This document shows, piece by piece, positions 17,278-27,012 of a DNA stretch of 33,487 nt. A program made the position numbers and the translations under genes. A model generated the notes under the pieces. That model was not told the DNA's origin and did not search any database. It saw only the letters and a program-made list of their open reading frames with translations. The stretch lies in assembly GCA_947598345.1 (NCBI GenBank), contig CANQFF010000003.1, positions 1-33,487 on the forward strand, given 5' to 3'. Each line of letters opens with the position of its first letter. Position 1 is the stretch's first letter. The DNA is from an uncultured Bacilli bacterium (lineage in GTDB: Bacteria > Bacillota_I > Bacilli_A > RF39 > UBA660).

Positions 17278-20146
17278 AAATGGGATTAAAAAATTTAAAA
17301 ACATCTGGAAAAATAATCCAATGGATATAATAATACCAATAGTTTGCATATTAATATTTATAATTGCTTGTTTTACTATCGGTATAACTGGTGGATTAAT
17401 AATCTTTGTCGCACTAATTGTTATATATTTTATTGGAAATTTTATTTTTAATAAGAAGAAAAAAAAGAAAGATAAAATAAAATCAAAAAATACCAATAAG
17501 AAAAAAAAGAAAAGTAAAGAAAAAAATGAGCGAATATATAAAAAGCAAAAAAAAGTAAAAACAAAAAAGAAAAAGAAGAAAATTTTGAAAATTATATTAT
17601 TAATTTTCTTAACATTATTCATATTAGGCGTAATAGCTGTAATTGGCTTTCTAACTTATATAGTAATCAATGCTCCTACATTTGATGAAAAATTACTTTA
17701 TGTTTCTGAACCAACTATAGTTCTTAGTAGCGATGGAAAAGAAATAGGAAAACTAGGTACAGAAAAAAGAGTTATATTAACATATGATGAACTACCTGAA
17801 GTATTAATAGATGCTATTTTAGCAACAGAAGATTCTAGATTTTTTAATCATAATGGCGTTGACTGGGCTCGTTTCTTAAAAGCTTCTGCTTATCAATTAG
17901 TTGGTATGTCTGATGCTGGTGGTGCATCTACGATAACAATGCAAGTTTCTAAAAAAGCATATACTGACGATAATAATGAAGGAATTGAAGGAATAATAAG
18001 AAAATTTACAGATGTATATGTTTCAATGTTTATATTAGAAAAAAATTATACAAAAGAACAAATTATGGAATTTTATGTAAATTCACAATGGTTAGGTAAA
18101 AGAACTTATGGTGTTGAACAAACTGCTTTAACTTATTTTGGAAAAAGTGCTAAAGAGTTAAATTTAGCAGAAGCTGCAATGATGGCTGGGTTGTTCCAAG
18201 CGCCAGGAAAATATGATCCTTATACTAATCCTGAGGCTACTGAAAAAAGAAGACAAACTGTTTTAAGCTTAATGCTAAGACACGGTTATATAACAAAAGA
18301 TGAATACAATCTTGCTAAAAAAATGACTGTTGAAAAAATTGTTATACCAAAAGAAGAAAGCTTATATGTAAGTGGTGAAATATCTCCATATCAATCATTT
18401 ATAGATACTGTTGTAGAAGAAGTTCAAGATAAAACTGGAAAGAATCCATATACTACTTCAATGACTATATATACTACTTTAAATACTGATTTTCAAGACT
18501 ATATAAATAAAATTATGGATGGATCTTCTTACAACTGGGATAACGACCTAGCTCAAGGCGGTATAGTTGTTACAGATGTAAAAAATGGTAGTGTTGTAGC
18601 TATTGGCGGTAATAGAAAAATAGATAGTATCGATACATACAATTATGCCACTGATACAGAAAATCAAATTGGATCTACTGCAAAACCACTATATGATTAT
18701 GGTCCTGCTATAGAATTTAATAATTGGAGTTCTGGACAAATTATTGTTGATGAACCAACTACATATTCAGATGGAAATCAAATAAATAACTGGGATAGAA
18801 ATTATCAAGGCCTTGAAACAATTAGAACTGCTCTTGCAGGTTCTAGAAATATCCCAGCTCTTAAAACTTTTAAACTTAATAACAAAGCTAAAATAATTGA
18901 ATTTGTTGAAAAATTGGGATTAAGTCCTGAAATTTATACTTGTAGCAAAGGTTACACTAGAAAAGGTAAACAATGTATTAACGATAATGATCCTGATGAT
19001 ATTGTACAGGCTAAAAAAGCTAATACTCTACACGAGGCTCACGCAATTGGTGGATACAATGGAGAATCACCTTTAACAATGGCTTCTGCATATGCAGCAT
19101 TTGCAAATGGTGGTACTTATATTAAACCTTACACATTTACTAAAGTTGTTTTCCAAGATACAAATGAAGAATATGTAAACAATATTGAAAAAACAAAAGC
19201 TATGAGTGAAGAAACTGCATATATAATAAGTGATATGTTAGTAACAACTGCTCATCAAGCTATGGGACGCTACCATGAAGTTAATGGTGTTGAATACGCT
19301 GCAAAAACAGGAACAACTAACTATGATGAAGCCAAACTTAAAGCTCACGGTTTACTTTACACAGATGCAGTTAACGATCTTTGGGCAGTAGGTTTTAATA
19401 CTGAATACTCTATTGCTGTATGGCATGGTTATGATAGAATAAATAGTAAATATTATAATAGATTGAGTGTTCCTTCTAATACAAAATTGTTTCAAGCTGT
19501 TGCCAAGAAGATTTTTACAAACAAAGCTAGATTTAAACAACCAAGTGGTGTTGTAGCTGTTGAAATTGAATCAGGATGTGCTGAAGCTATGCTTCCTAGC
19601 GAATATACTCCTTCAGATTTACGCCAAACTGAATTATTTATAAAAGGTACTGAACCTACTTCAGTTTCTCAAAGATTTACTAAACTTAGTGATGTTTCAA
19701 ATTTAAGCGCTAATGTCGCTGATAATGTTGTAACACTAACTTGGAATTCAGTTAATACACCAGATATAAATACTGAAGCTGGATTAAGAAAAGCATATGC
19801 TAGTTTATTCTCAGATCAAGGATATTTAAATTCTTACATATCTAGTAGACTTTCTTATAATAAGTCATACCTTGGTAATATTGGATATAACATATATTTA
19901 AAAAAATCAGATGGATCATTAACATTACTTGATTTTGTAACATCAAATAAATATGAAACAACCATAGATGTTGCTGGTAATTATACAATAGTTGTTAAAA
20001 CTGCATACTCAATATTTAAATCAAATATGAGTGATGGTAAATCTGTAAGTGTTACGATAGAAAAGGATTCTCCTTTAATACCTACTGATCCAGATGATGG
20101 TAATGGCGATAATAATGATGAAAATAAAGAACCAGATCAACCATAA
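17261..20146 (+). CDS. ponA: Class A penicillin-binding protein (PBP1a)
   Basis: ILATEDSRFFNHNGVDW (GT51), GSTAKPLYDYGPAIE (SxxK), SRN, AKTGTTNYDEA (KTG); C-terminal FN3-like segment and acidic tail. Confidence 0.95.
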   Translation: MKKIFKNGIKKFKNIWKNNPMDIIIPIVCILIFIIACFTIGITGGLIIFVALIVIYFIGNFIFNKKKKKKDKIKSKNTNKKKKKSKEKNERIYKKQKKVKTKKKKKKILKIILLIFLTLFILGVIAVIGFLTYIVINAPTFDEKLLYVSEPTIVLSSDGKEIGKLGTEKRVILTYDELPEVLIDAILATEDSRFFNHNGVDWARFLKASAYQLVGMSDAGGASTITMQVSKKAYTDDNNEGIEGIIRKFTDVYVSMFILEKNYTKEQIMEFYVNSQWLGKRTYGVEQTALTYFGKSAKELNLAEAAMMAGLFQAPGKYDPYTNPEATEKRRQTVLSLMLRHGYITKDEYNLAKKMTVEKIVIPKEESLYVSGEISPYQSFIDTVVEEVQDKTGKNPYTTSMTIYTTLNTDFQDYINKIMDGSSYNWDNDLAQGGIVVTDVKNGSVVAIGGNRKIDSIDTYNYATDTENQIGSTAKPLYDYGPAIEFNNWSSGQIIVDEPTTYSDGNQINNWDRNYQGLETIRTALAGSRNIPALKTFKLNNKAKIIEFVEKLGLSPEIYTCSKGYTRKGKQCINDNDPDDIVQAKKANTLHEAHAIGGYNGESPLTMASAYAAFANGGTYIKPYTFTKVVFQDTNEEYVNNIEKTKAMSEETAYIISDMLVTTAHQAMGRYHEVNGVEYAAKTGTTNYDEAKLKAHGLLYTDAVNDLWAVGFNTEYSIAVWHGYDRINSKYYNRLSVPSNTKLFQAVAKKIFTNKARFKQPSGVVAVEIESGCAEAMLPSEYTPSDLRQTELFIKGTEPTSVSQRFTKLSDVSNLSANVADNVVTLTWNSVNTPDINTEAGLRKAYASLFSDQGYLNSYISSRLSYNKSYLGNIGYNIYLKKSDGSLTLLDFVTSNKYETTIDVAGNYTIVVKTAYSIFKSNMSDGKSVSVTIEKDSPLIPTDPDDGNGDNNDENKEPDQP

Positions 20147-20177
20147 AAAAATGTAAAGATTAATTCTTTACATTTTT
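20145..20177. terminator. Bidirectional terminator between convergent ponA and nth
   Basis: AAAAAATGTAAAGA-ttaat-TCTTTACATTTTT. Confidence 0.8.
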
Positions 20178-20780
20178 ATTGCATATATTTTTTAATTTAC
20201 AATTATCACATAAGGGGGACTTTGCCTTACAATAATATCTACCAAATAAAACTAATTGATGATGTAATCTAGATAGACTACTTTTAGGAAATTTTTTATT
20301 TAATTTTTCTTCAATTTTTAATACATCATCCTGTTCGTTAGCGATACCTAGCCTTTTACTTACCCTAGATACATGAGTATCTACTGCAATACAAGGTTCA
20401 TTAAACAAATTTGATAAAACAACATTCGTAGTCTTTCTACCTACTCCATTTAATTTTTCTAAATATTCTCTATCATTTGGAACAACACCTTGCTTATCAT
20501 TAATTAATGAGGTAGCTATAGCTATTATATTATGAGCTTTTTTATTGAATGTTCCTATTGGTCTTATTATTTCAATTAAATCTTCTAGAGAAGCTTTACT
20601 AAGTTTTTCTAATGTATCATATTTTTTAAATAAGATATCTGTAACCATATTAACTCTTTTGTCAGTGGTTTGAGCACTTAACATAACTGCAATTAATAGT
20701 TCATAGTCCTTTGTATAATTTAATTCACAACGAGGATTTGGAAATAATTCATCTAAATAATCAATTATCTTTTGTGTCAT
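20160..20780 (-). CDS. nth: Endonuclease III
   Basis: LLIAVMLSAQTTDKRVN; LNGVGRKTTNVVLSN; DTHVSRVSKRLG; C-terminal CKAKSPLCDNCKLKNIC [4Fe-4S]. Confidence 0.97.
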   Translation of the reverse strand: MTQKIIDYLDELFPNPRCELNYTKDYELLIAVMLSAQTTDKRVNMVTDILFKKYDTLEKLSKASLEDLIEIIRPIGTFNKKAHNIIAIATSLINDKQGVVPNDREYLEKLNGVGRKTTNVVLSNLFNEPCIAVDTHVSRVSKRLGIANEQDDVLKIEEKLNKKFPKSSLSRLHHQLVLFGRYYCKAKSPLCDNCKLKNICNKNVKN

Positions 20781-21402
20781 TTAACCAATCGTAATCAAAT
20801 AATTCTTTATTTTTAGAAGAATTATTTTTAAATTGTTTTCTATTTTTTTCCACATCCTCTTTTGTTTTTATCCCCTTCTTTTCCCATTCATACAAGATTT
20901 TATCAATATATCTTAAATTATTAATATGATTGTATGTTGCCTCTTTAAGTGCCAAAATTATCAAATCTTCATTATGGCCTACATCTATCCATCTAGAGAT
21001 AATTTCATATTCCATTGGTGAGAGTGGTCGCGCAAATTCTTTTTCAAAGATAGTATATATATCGCTAGTTTCACTTTTTTCTGTATCATCAAGTGAAAAA
21101 GCAATTTTTTCATATAAAGGATCTAAATTTATTACCTCATTACGAATATTATTTATTTTTTTTGTTTCAATTTTAATAATGTTTTTTTCATTTAAAGAAT
21201 TTATTAGTTCCAAAACTTCATTTAATTTTAATTTCAAATCATTACTTATTTGTTTTGGATTATAAATATCACTTGGTTGATTTATTAAATAAATAATCAC
21301 AATAAATTCACTATCTGTTATTTTTAAATTCTTATAATTAAATAATAATTCTTTTGATACTTGATAATTAATACTTTTCAATAATTCTATTATTTGATTC
21401 AT
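20761..21402 (-). CDS. DnaD domain protein
   Basis: 213 aa; IFEKEFARPLSPMEYEIISRWID and ALKEATYNHINNLRYIDKILYEWEKKGIKT typical DnaD/DnaB2 domain; precedes nth. Confidence 0.9.
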   Translation of the reverse strand: MNQIIELLKSINYQVSKELLFNYKNLKITDSEFIVIIYLINQPSDIYNPKQISNDLKLKLNEVLELINSLNEKNIIKIETKKINNIRNEVINLDPLYEKIAFSLDDTEKSETSDIYTIFEKEFARPLSPMEYEIISRWIDVGHNEDLIILALKEATYNHINNLRYIDKILYEWEKKGIKTKEDVEKNRKQFKNNSSKNKELFDYDWLNDTKDN

Positions 21403-21450
21403 GGTTAATCACCTACCTAAATTATATATTAATTAATTTATTAAATCAAG

Positions 21451-21483
21451 AAAAATATAAAAGGATGATTATTTATCACCCTT
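21451..21483 (-). terminator. Rho-independent terminator of tig
   Basis: Reverse strand AAGGGTGAT-aaata-ATCATCCTT followed by a T-rich run. Confidence 0.65.
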
Positions 21484-22731
21484 AATAATAGAAAATGCTT
21501 TAGTTACTTCTAAGTCATATTTTATATAATCCAAATTTTCTCCGTATTGTTTTTTTACTTCTTCTTTTGTCATATTATATTTTTTTGCTAATTCATCTAT
21601 TTTATTATCGACTTCTTCATCAGTAACTTCTATTTTTTCAGCATCTATAACAGCTTCTATAATCAATCTATATTTAATTCTTTTTAAAGCTTCATCCTTA
21701 TATTGATCAACTAAAGTTTGTTTATCAGAATTTGTATATTTATAGAATTGATCTATTGATATACCTTGCATTGATAATTGTTCTGAAAATTGTTTAATCA
21801 TTCTTTCAGTTTCTTCTTCTATCATAGTTTCTGGAATATCCATTTCTGTATTAGCTGATATTTCATCAAGTAAATCATTAATGTATTTCTCATCTAATTC
21901 AGCATCTTTTCTTGCAATTATATTTTCTTTTAATTGTTTTTCTAAGTCTTCTTTAGTTTTTATTCCTTCCATACCTAAATCTTCAAAAAAATCTTTATCT
22001 AATTCAGGAATTTTTATTTCTTTAACCTCATTTACTTTAACTTTAAATACAGCTTTCTTACCTTTTAATTCTTCTGAATGATAATCATCTGGGAATGTAA
22101 CATTTATATCCTTTTGATCCCCAGCTTTCATACCTACTATTTGTTCTTCAAAACCTGGTATAAATGTATTTGAACCTATTTCTAATGAATAGTTCTCACC
22201 CTTACCTCCATCAAAGGCAACACCGTCTTTAAATCCTTCAAAATCAATTATAGCTATATCACCATTCTCAACACTACCATCTTTAATTACATTTTCTTTA
22301 TAGTGTTCACGCATATGATTAACAGCATCTTCTATTTCTTCTTTTGTAACTTCAACTTTTCCTTTTTTTGATTTTAAATTTTTATAATTTCCAAGTTTAA
22401 CTTCAGGTTTTAATGTTAATATAAATAAATATTCAATATGTTTTTCATCAATTGATTTTATATCTAAAATTGGTTGAGCTGCTATTTCAATATCTTTAGC
22501 TTCCTCTAACATTTTATCGTATGCCTCATCAACACAATAGTTAGCTGCATCCATATATAAAGACTCTATTCCGTAATTTTTTAAAAACACATTTTTAGGA
22601 GCTTTACCTGGTCTAAATCCAGGTATTTTTGCTTTTGCATTTGCTTTTTTAAATGCTTTATCTAATGCATCATCCCAACTTTTTCCTTCTATTGTAACAG
22701 TAATTTCTTTTAAATTTTTGTTTTTTTCCAT
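21469..22731 (-). CDS. tig: Trigger factor
   Basis: 420 aa; IPGFRPGKAPKNV ribosome-binding signature; FKBP domain GDIAIIDFEGFKDGVAFDGGKGENYSLEIGSNTFIPGFEEQIVGMKAG. Confidence 0.97.
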   Translation of the reverse strand: MEKNKNLKEITVTIEGKSWDDALDKAFKKANAKAKIPGFRPGKAPKNVFLKNYGIESLYMDAANYCVDEAYDKMLEEAKDIEIAAQPILDIKSIDEKHIEYLFILTLKPEVKLGNYKNLKSKKGKVEVTKEEIEDAVNHMREHYKENVIKDGSVENGDIAIIDFEGFKDGVAFDGGKGENYSLEIGSNTFIPGFEEQIVGMKAGDQKDINVTFPDDYHSEELKGKKAVFKVKVNEVKEIKIPELDKDFFEDLGMEGIKTKEDLEKQLKENIIARKDAELDEKYINDLLDEISANTEMDIPETMIEEETERMIKQFSEQLSMQGISIDQFYKYTNSDKQTLVDQYKDEALKRIKYRLIIEAVIDAEKIEVTDEEVDNKIDELAKKYNMTKEEVKKQYGENLDYIKYDLEVTKAFSIIKGDK

Positions 22732-22796
22732 AAATCTTCCTCCAATACCTATATAGTATATACTAAAAATTTTTTTTAATCAAGTTTTTTAGTGTA

Positions 22797-23771
22797 TTAA
22801 TTTTGCATATTTATCTGTTGACCTTTTACTAAGTCATAATTAATAAGTTCATCGCTATCTAAATTCTCATTATGCATATTAACACCAGTAATTTGACTAT
22901 TTTCATAAGTTGTATAATAGTATATTCCTTTATCTAAATTACAACAAGAACTATAAATAGTTATTTCATATTTATCATCACCCATATGAACACAACCTCT
23001 TTGTTGATCAACTGAACCTAAAATATGAAAAAATTGACTTATACTTTCAGATTCTGAATTTCCAGATATTGAATTCATTTTAGTAAATGTAGCCTTAACA
23101 AATCTTGATGCTGATGATAAATCACCTGGTAATCCCATAGCTCCCATGCCACGACTATATGTTTTTAAATCTAACTTTTTAGAAAAGTTATTAATAGGTG
23201 CTTCTACCGATAAATTCATATAATTATTTAAATTAAATAATTGAATATCAAATGTTGGATTATTAGTTAAAACCCCAACTGGATTATCATAAATTTTAAT
23301 ACCTTCTTTAACACATTCTACAGTTATTGAATTATTTTTATCTGAAATTATCCAGTGAAGTGGCGATACTCTTAAATATTCACTAAAATCTATTTTACAT
23401 ATATTTATCTTATTTAATAATTTTTTAGCTTCTTCGATAGTTGCACACTGTGATAAAATCCAAGGAATAAATTCAAATGGAGCTATATTATCATAAGACT
23501 TTTTTTCTTCATAATAATAGGCATTATCTGGAAAATTTAATCCTGCCATTGCTAGTCCTTTTTCATTAATTGCATCATAATAAAGTGGATAATCCATATC
23601 TACATATGCCATACCAATTATTGCATAATGATTGGAAATATCATGTGTTTTTCTAAATTTAAAAACATAATTTCTAGGAGTTATTGTAATTGTCTCCTTA
23701 TACGAATATTCCAAATCCAAATTTCTTCCAAAATAATGATCTTTTGTATTATAAGTTACTGCAGTACACAT
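22797..23771 (-). CDS. Choloylglycine hydrolase family (bile salt hydrolase / penicillin V acylase-like)
   Basis: 324 aa; N-terminal nucleophile MCTAVTYNTKDHYFGRNLDLEYSY, AMAGLNFP, GVLTNNPTFDIQ, SASRFVKA catalytic-site signatures. Confidence 0.92.
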   Translation of the reverse strand: MCTAVTYNTKDHYFGRNLDLEYSYKETITITPRNYVFKFRKTHDISNHYAIIGMAYVDMDYPLYYDAINEKGLAMAGLNFPDNAYYYEEKKSYDNIAPFEFIPWILSQCATIEEAKKLLNKINICKIDFSEYLRVSPLHWIISDKNNSITVECVKEGIKIYDNPVGVLTNNPTFDIQLFNLNNYMNLSVEAPINNFSKKLDLKTYSRGMGAMGLPGDLSSASRFVKATFTKMNSISGNSESESISQFFHILGSVDQQRGCVHMGDDKYEITIYSSCCNLDKGIYYYTTYENSQITGVNMHNENLDSDELINYDLVKGQQINMQN

Positions 23772-23792
23772 AAATATCTTCCTCCTCTTTTC

Positions 23793-23826
23793 AAAAAGAG
23801 ATCAAATTTACTTTTAATTAGATCTC
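23793..23826 (-). terminator. Hairpin/terminator between rpe and the bile salt hydrolase gene
   Basis: Reverse strand GAGATC...GATCTC followed by TTTTT. Confidence 0.45.
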
Positions 23827-24455
23827 AACTCATTTATAGCTTCATTATAGTCATCTTTTTTTGTAATAAAACTACCTACTACACAAATATCAGCTTTATC
23901 ACATTTTTTTATAGTCTCACTATTTATTCCACCATCTACTTCTATTAAGTATTGATAATTTTCTTTTTCTCTTATATTGTAAAGTTGTTCTATCTTTTTT
24001 ACACTATCCTCGTTAAATGCTTGACCTCCTTTACCCGGTTCAACACTCATAACTAAAACTAGATCAATAGAACCTAAATATCTAATTATTTCAGATACAT
24101 CTGTAGAAGGCTTTATAGATATACCCACTTTCACATTTCTTTCCTTTATATAATTAATAACACTACTAACTTCACTAGCTGCTTCGTAATGAAAAGTTAT
24201 AAACTCAGGTTTTAAATTAATAAACTGATCTATATACTTTTTAACATCACTTACCATTAAATGAACATCTTTAGGTTTAGTTGTATACTTAACTATATCA
24301 CAAAATTCGTCATATGTATAAGTTTTATTTTCTACAAATATACCATCCATTACATCCAAATGTATATAATCTACATCTAATTTGTCTAATTTAGTAACCT
24401 CTTCACACTTTGGATCTCTAATATCCAAAAATGATGCTGCTATTAATTTTTTCAT
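23814..24455 (-). CDS. rpe: Ribulose-phosphate 3-epimerase
   Basis: AASFLDI, IHLDVMDGIFV, DVHLMVSD, VLVMSVEPGKGGQAF, LIEVDGGIN; overlaps rsgA. Confidence 0.93.
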   Translation of the reverse strand: MKKLIAASFLDIRDPKCEEVTKLDKLDVDYIHLDVMDGIFVENKTYTYDEFCDIVKYTTKPKDVHLMVSDVKKYIDQFINLKPEFITFHYEAASEVSSVINYIKERNVKVGISIKPSTDVSEIIRYLGSIDLVLVMSVEPGKGGQAFNEDSVKKIEQLYNIREKENYQYLIEVDGGINSETIKKCDKADICVVGSFITKKDDYNEAINELRSN

Positions 24456-25288
24456 ATTCCACCTTTTTCTATAAATTTTAAGTAATTCTCGTATCTACTT
24501 TTTAATATAACTTTATCTTCGACTTTGGATTTTATACCACAATTAGTTTCATTAACATGCATACAATCTTTATATTCACATAAATCTCTATATTTATTAA
24601 ATTCAATAAAGTTATCTCTTATATCTTCTTTTGTCATACCACTAAAATTTATTGAAGAAAAACCAGGAGTATCAGCTATTAAACCGCCTAATACTTCAAT
24701 TAATTCGGTATGTCTAGTCGTATGTCTACCTCGTCCTAAAGCTATTGAAACTTCTCCTACTTTTATATCTAAACTGCTATCTAACCTATTTAATAATGAA
24801 CTTTTTCCAGCTCCACTTTGACCAGCAAATACAGTTATTTTATTTTTAAATATATCCTTAAAATTTTGATCAGTATTATCATAAACATCATAACCTATTG
24901 ATTTATAATACTTTTGGATATCTCTTATTTGATCTAATTCTTTTGAATCAAGTAAATCTAACTTAGTAAAACATATTATAGGTTTTATATTGTTGAATTC
25001 AACAATATTTAATAATTTATCTAATAAATTTGAAGAGAAATCAGGTATTTTAACACTGGTTACAATTACTACTTGATCTATATTAGCTATAGCTGGTCTG
25101 TCTAGTTCATTTTTTCTTTCTAAAATTTCAAGTATATAATTGTTTTTTTCATCTATCTTAACATTATCACCAACTAAAGGAGTAAGTGACATATTTCTGA
25201 ACTTCCCTCTTGCTTTACATACATATAAGTTATTATCGACTTTAACTGTATAATCATTACTTATTTGCTTAACAATCTTCCCTAGCAT
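24452..25288 (-). CDS. rsgA: Ribosome small subunit-dependent GTPase A
   Basis: FAGQSGAGKSSLLNRL (circularly permuted GTPase), GRGRHTTRHTEL, LIADTPGFSSI, zinc motif CEYKDCMHVNETNC. Confidence 0.97.
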   Translation of the reverse strand: MLGKIVKQISNDYTVKVDNNLYVCKARGKFRNMSLTPLVGDNVKIDEKNNYILEILERKNELDRPAIANIDQVVIVTSVKIPDFSSNLLDKLLNIVEFNNIKPIICFTKLDLLDSKELDQIRDIQKYYKSIGYDVYDNTDQNFKDIFKNKITVFAGQSGAGKSSLLNRLDSSLDIKVGEVSIALGRGRHTTRHTELIEVLGGLIADTPGFSSINFSGMTKEDIRDNFIEFNKYRDLCEYKDCMHVNETNCGIKSKVEDKVILKSRYENYLKFIEKGGI

Positions 25289-25290
25289 TA

Positions 25291-27012
25291 CTAATTATCT
25301 TCTCCATCTTCTCCATTAACATCTGGAGTTTGTGGCTTTGTATTAGTAGCAATTGTTATTTTAAGTGTAGTCCCTGACTTAACTTCATCGCCAATCGCTC
25401 TAGACTGAAGCATTATATCTCCTTCGTTATAATTATTATCTTCTTCCACTATAAATTCACATTTAATTCCATTATCATCGCAAAACTGTTGAATAGAATC
25501 TCTAGTATATGTTCCATCTGTAAAATCAGGATATACAGTTACAAGAGTTACATATGTTAATTCAATAACACCACTTTGTTTTTGCAATCTTTCACCCTTT
25601 TTTACACTTTGTGCGACTATTGTATTTTCTTCTTTTTTATCTTCTTTTGTATATTTTTGAGGTGTTGCAACTACTCTTATTCCCATACCTTCAAGCTCAG
25701 CTTTAACAATGTCTAGTTTTTTACCAACATAATTATCAACTTCAATAGTATCCTCATATGATGAAACTGTAATTGTTACAGTATTTCCCTCTTTTATTTT
25801 TGACTGTGGTCTAGGGCTAACTTTCATAACAATATCCTCTTCATATTCTTTATCATAAGCATATTTAACGGAACATATTAAACCAGCATCCTCTATTTTT
25901 TTACAAGCCTTCTTTTCACTTAAACCCTCTAATCCATCTGGCACAGAAACATTTTTAGTCTTATTAGAACTAAATATAAGTATGAATATAAGTCCAATAA
26001 ATACAATACTTACGCAAACAACACCAACAATTTTTAAAGCAATATTTATTTTTTTATCTGATTTGTCGCTTACATCATCTTCTCCTAATTTATTTTTTAT
26101 TTCTCTCGATTCTAGTTTAGTAATAGTTTTAGTATCTTCTATATTATGTTCAGGATATTTATAAACTAGTCTTTTTTCTTCGAATCTTAATGGATCTAAA
26201 CAAGTTTTTAAATCCTCATGCATCTCTGATACAGAATCATATCTATTTTTAGGATTTTTAGCGCAAGCTTTTAAAATAATATTTTCAACACTTTGAGGTA
26301 TTGAAGAATTAATTTCACATACGCTTGGAATTGGATCTTTCATATGTTTTATAGCTATTTCAACAGCATTTTCACCTTTAAAAGGAAGTTTACCAGTTAA
26401 TAATTCATACATTAATATTCCAAGTGAATATATATCACTTTTAATAGTAGAGCCACTACCACTTGCCTGTTCTGGAGGTAAATAATGTACACTTCCCATT
26501 ACAGAATTTGTTTGTGTAAGTTCATTACTATTTATAGCCATAGCGATACCAAAGTCAGTTATTTTAACTCTTCCGTCTTCCAAAATCATAACATTTTGTG
26601 GCTTTATATCTCTATGAATGATGTAACTGTCGTGTGCACATGCTATTCCACTTGTTAATTGTAACATTATGTCCAAGGCTTCATTTAAATTTAAAGCTCC
26701 TCGCTTCTTTATTAAACTTTTTAAAGTTTTACCATCTACATATTCCATTACAATAAAATATTTACCATTATCTTCACCAACATCATACATTTCAACTATG
26801 TTAGGATGTCTAAGTGTACTTGCAGAATTAGCTTCCCTTTGAAATCTTCTTACAAATTTTTCATCATCAGCAAGATCCCCTCTTAAAATTTTTACAGCTA
26901 CTTCTCTTTCTAAAATAGTGTCCCAAGCCAAATAGACATTAGCCATTCCACCTTCACCAATAGATCTAATAATCCTATAACGATTATCAATAAGTTCTCC
27001 CTTAATTACCAT
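25291..27012 (-). CDS. prkC: PASTA-domain Ser/Thr protein kinase
   Basis: Kinase motifs GEGGMANVYLAWD, HRDIKPQNVMI, DFGIAMA; TM then about 3 PASTA repeats. Confidence 0.96.
   Translation of the reverse strand: MVIKGELIDNRYRIIRSIGEGGMANVYLAWDTILEREVAVKILRGDLADDEKFVRRFQREANSASTLRHPNIVEMYDVGEDNGKYFIVMEYVDGKTLKSLIKKRGALNLNEALDIMLQLTSGIACAHDSYIIHRDIKPQNVMILEDGRVKITDFGIAMAINSNELTQTNSVMGSVHYLPPEQASGSGSTIKSDIYSLGILMYELLTGKLPFKGENAVEIAIKHMKDPIPSVCEINSSIPQSVENIILKACAKNPKNRYDSVSEMHEDLKTCLDPLRFEEKRLVYKYPEHNIEDTKTITKLESREIKNKLGEDDVSDKSDKKINIALKIVGVVCVSIVFIGLIFILIFSSNKTKNVSVPDGLEGLSEKKACKKIEDAGLICSVKYAYDKEYEEDIVMKVSPRPQSKIKEGNTVTITVSSYEDTIEVDNYVGKKLDIVKAELEGMGIRVVATPQKYTKEDKKEENTIVAQSVKKGERLQKQSGVIELTYVTLVTVYPDFTDGTYTRDSIQQFCDDNGIKCEFIVEEDNNYNEGDIMLQSRAIGDEVKSGTTLKITIATNTKPQTPDVNGEDGEDN

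Noticed and set aside
20761-20790. Possibility that the genome uses UGA=Trp (Mollicutes code 4)
   Set aside because: dnaD-nth and rsgA-rpe junctions end in TGA in normal overlapping-gene geometry, and conserved Trp positions use TGG; table 11 fits.
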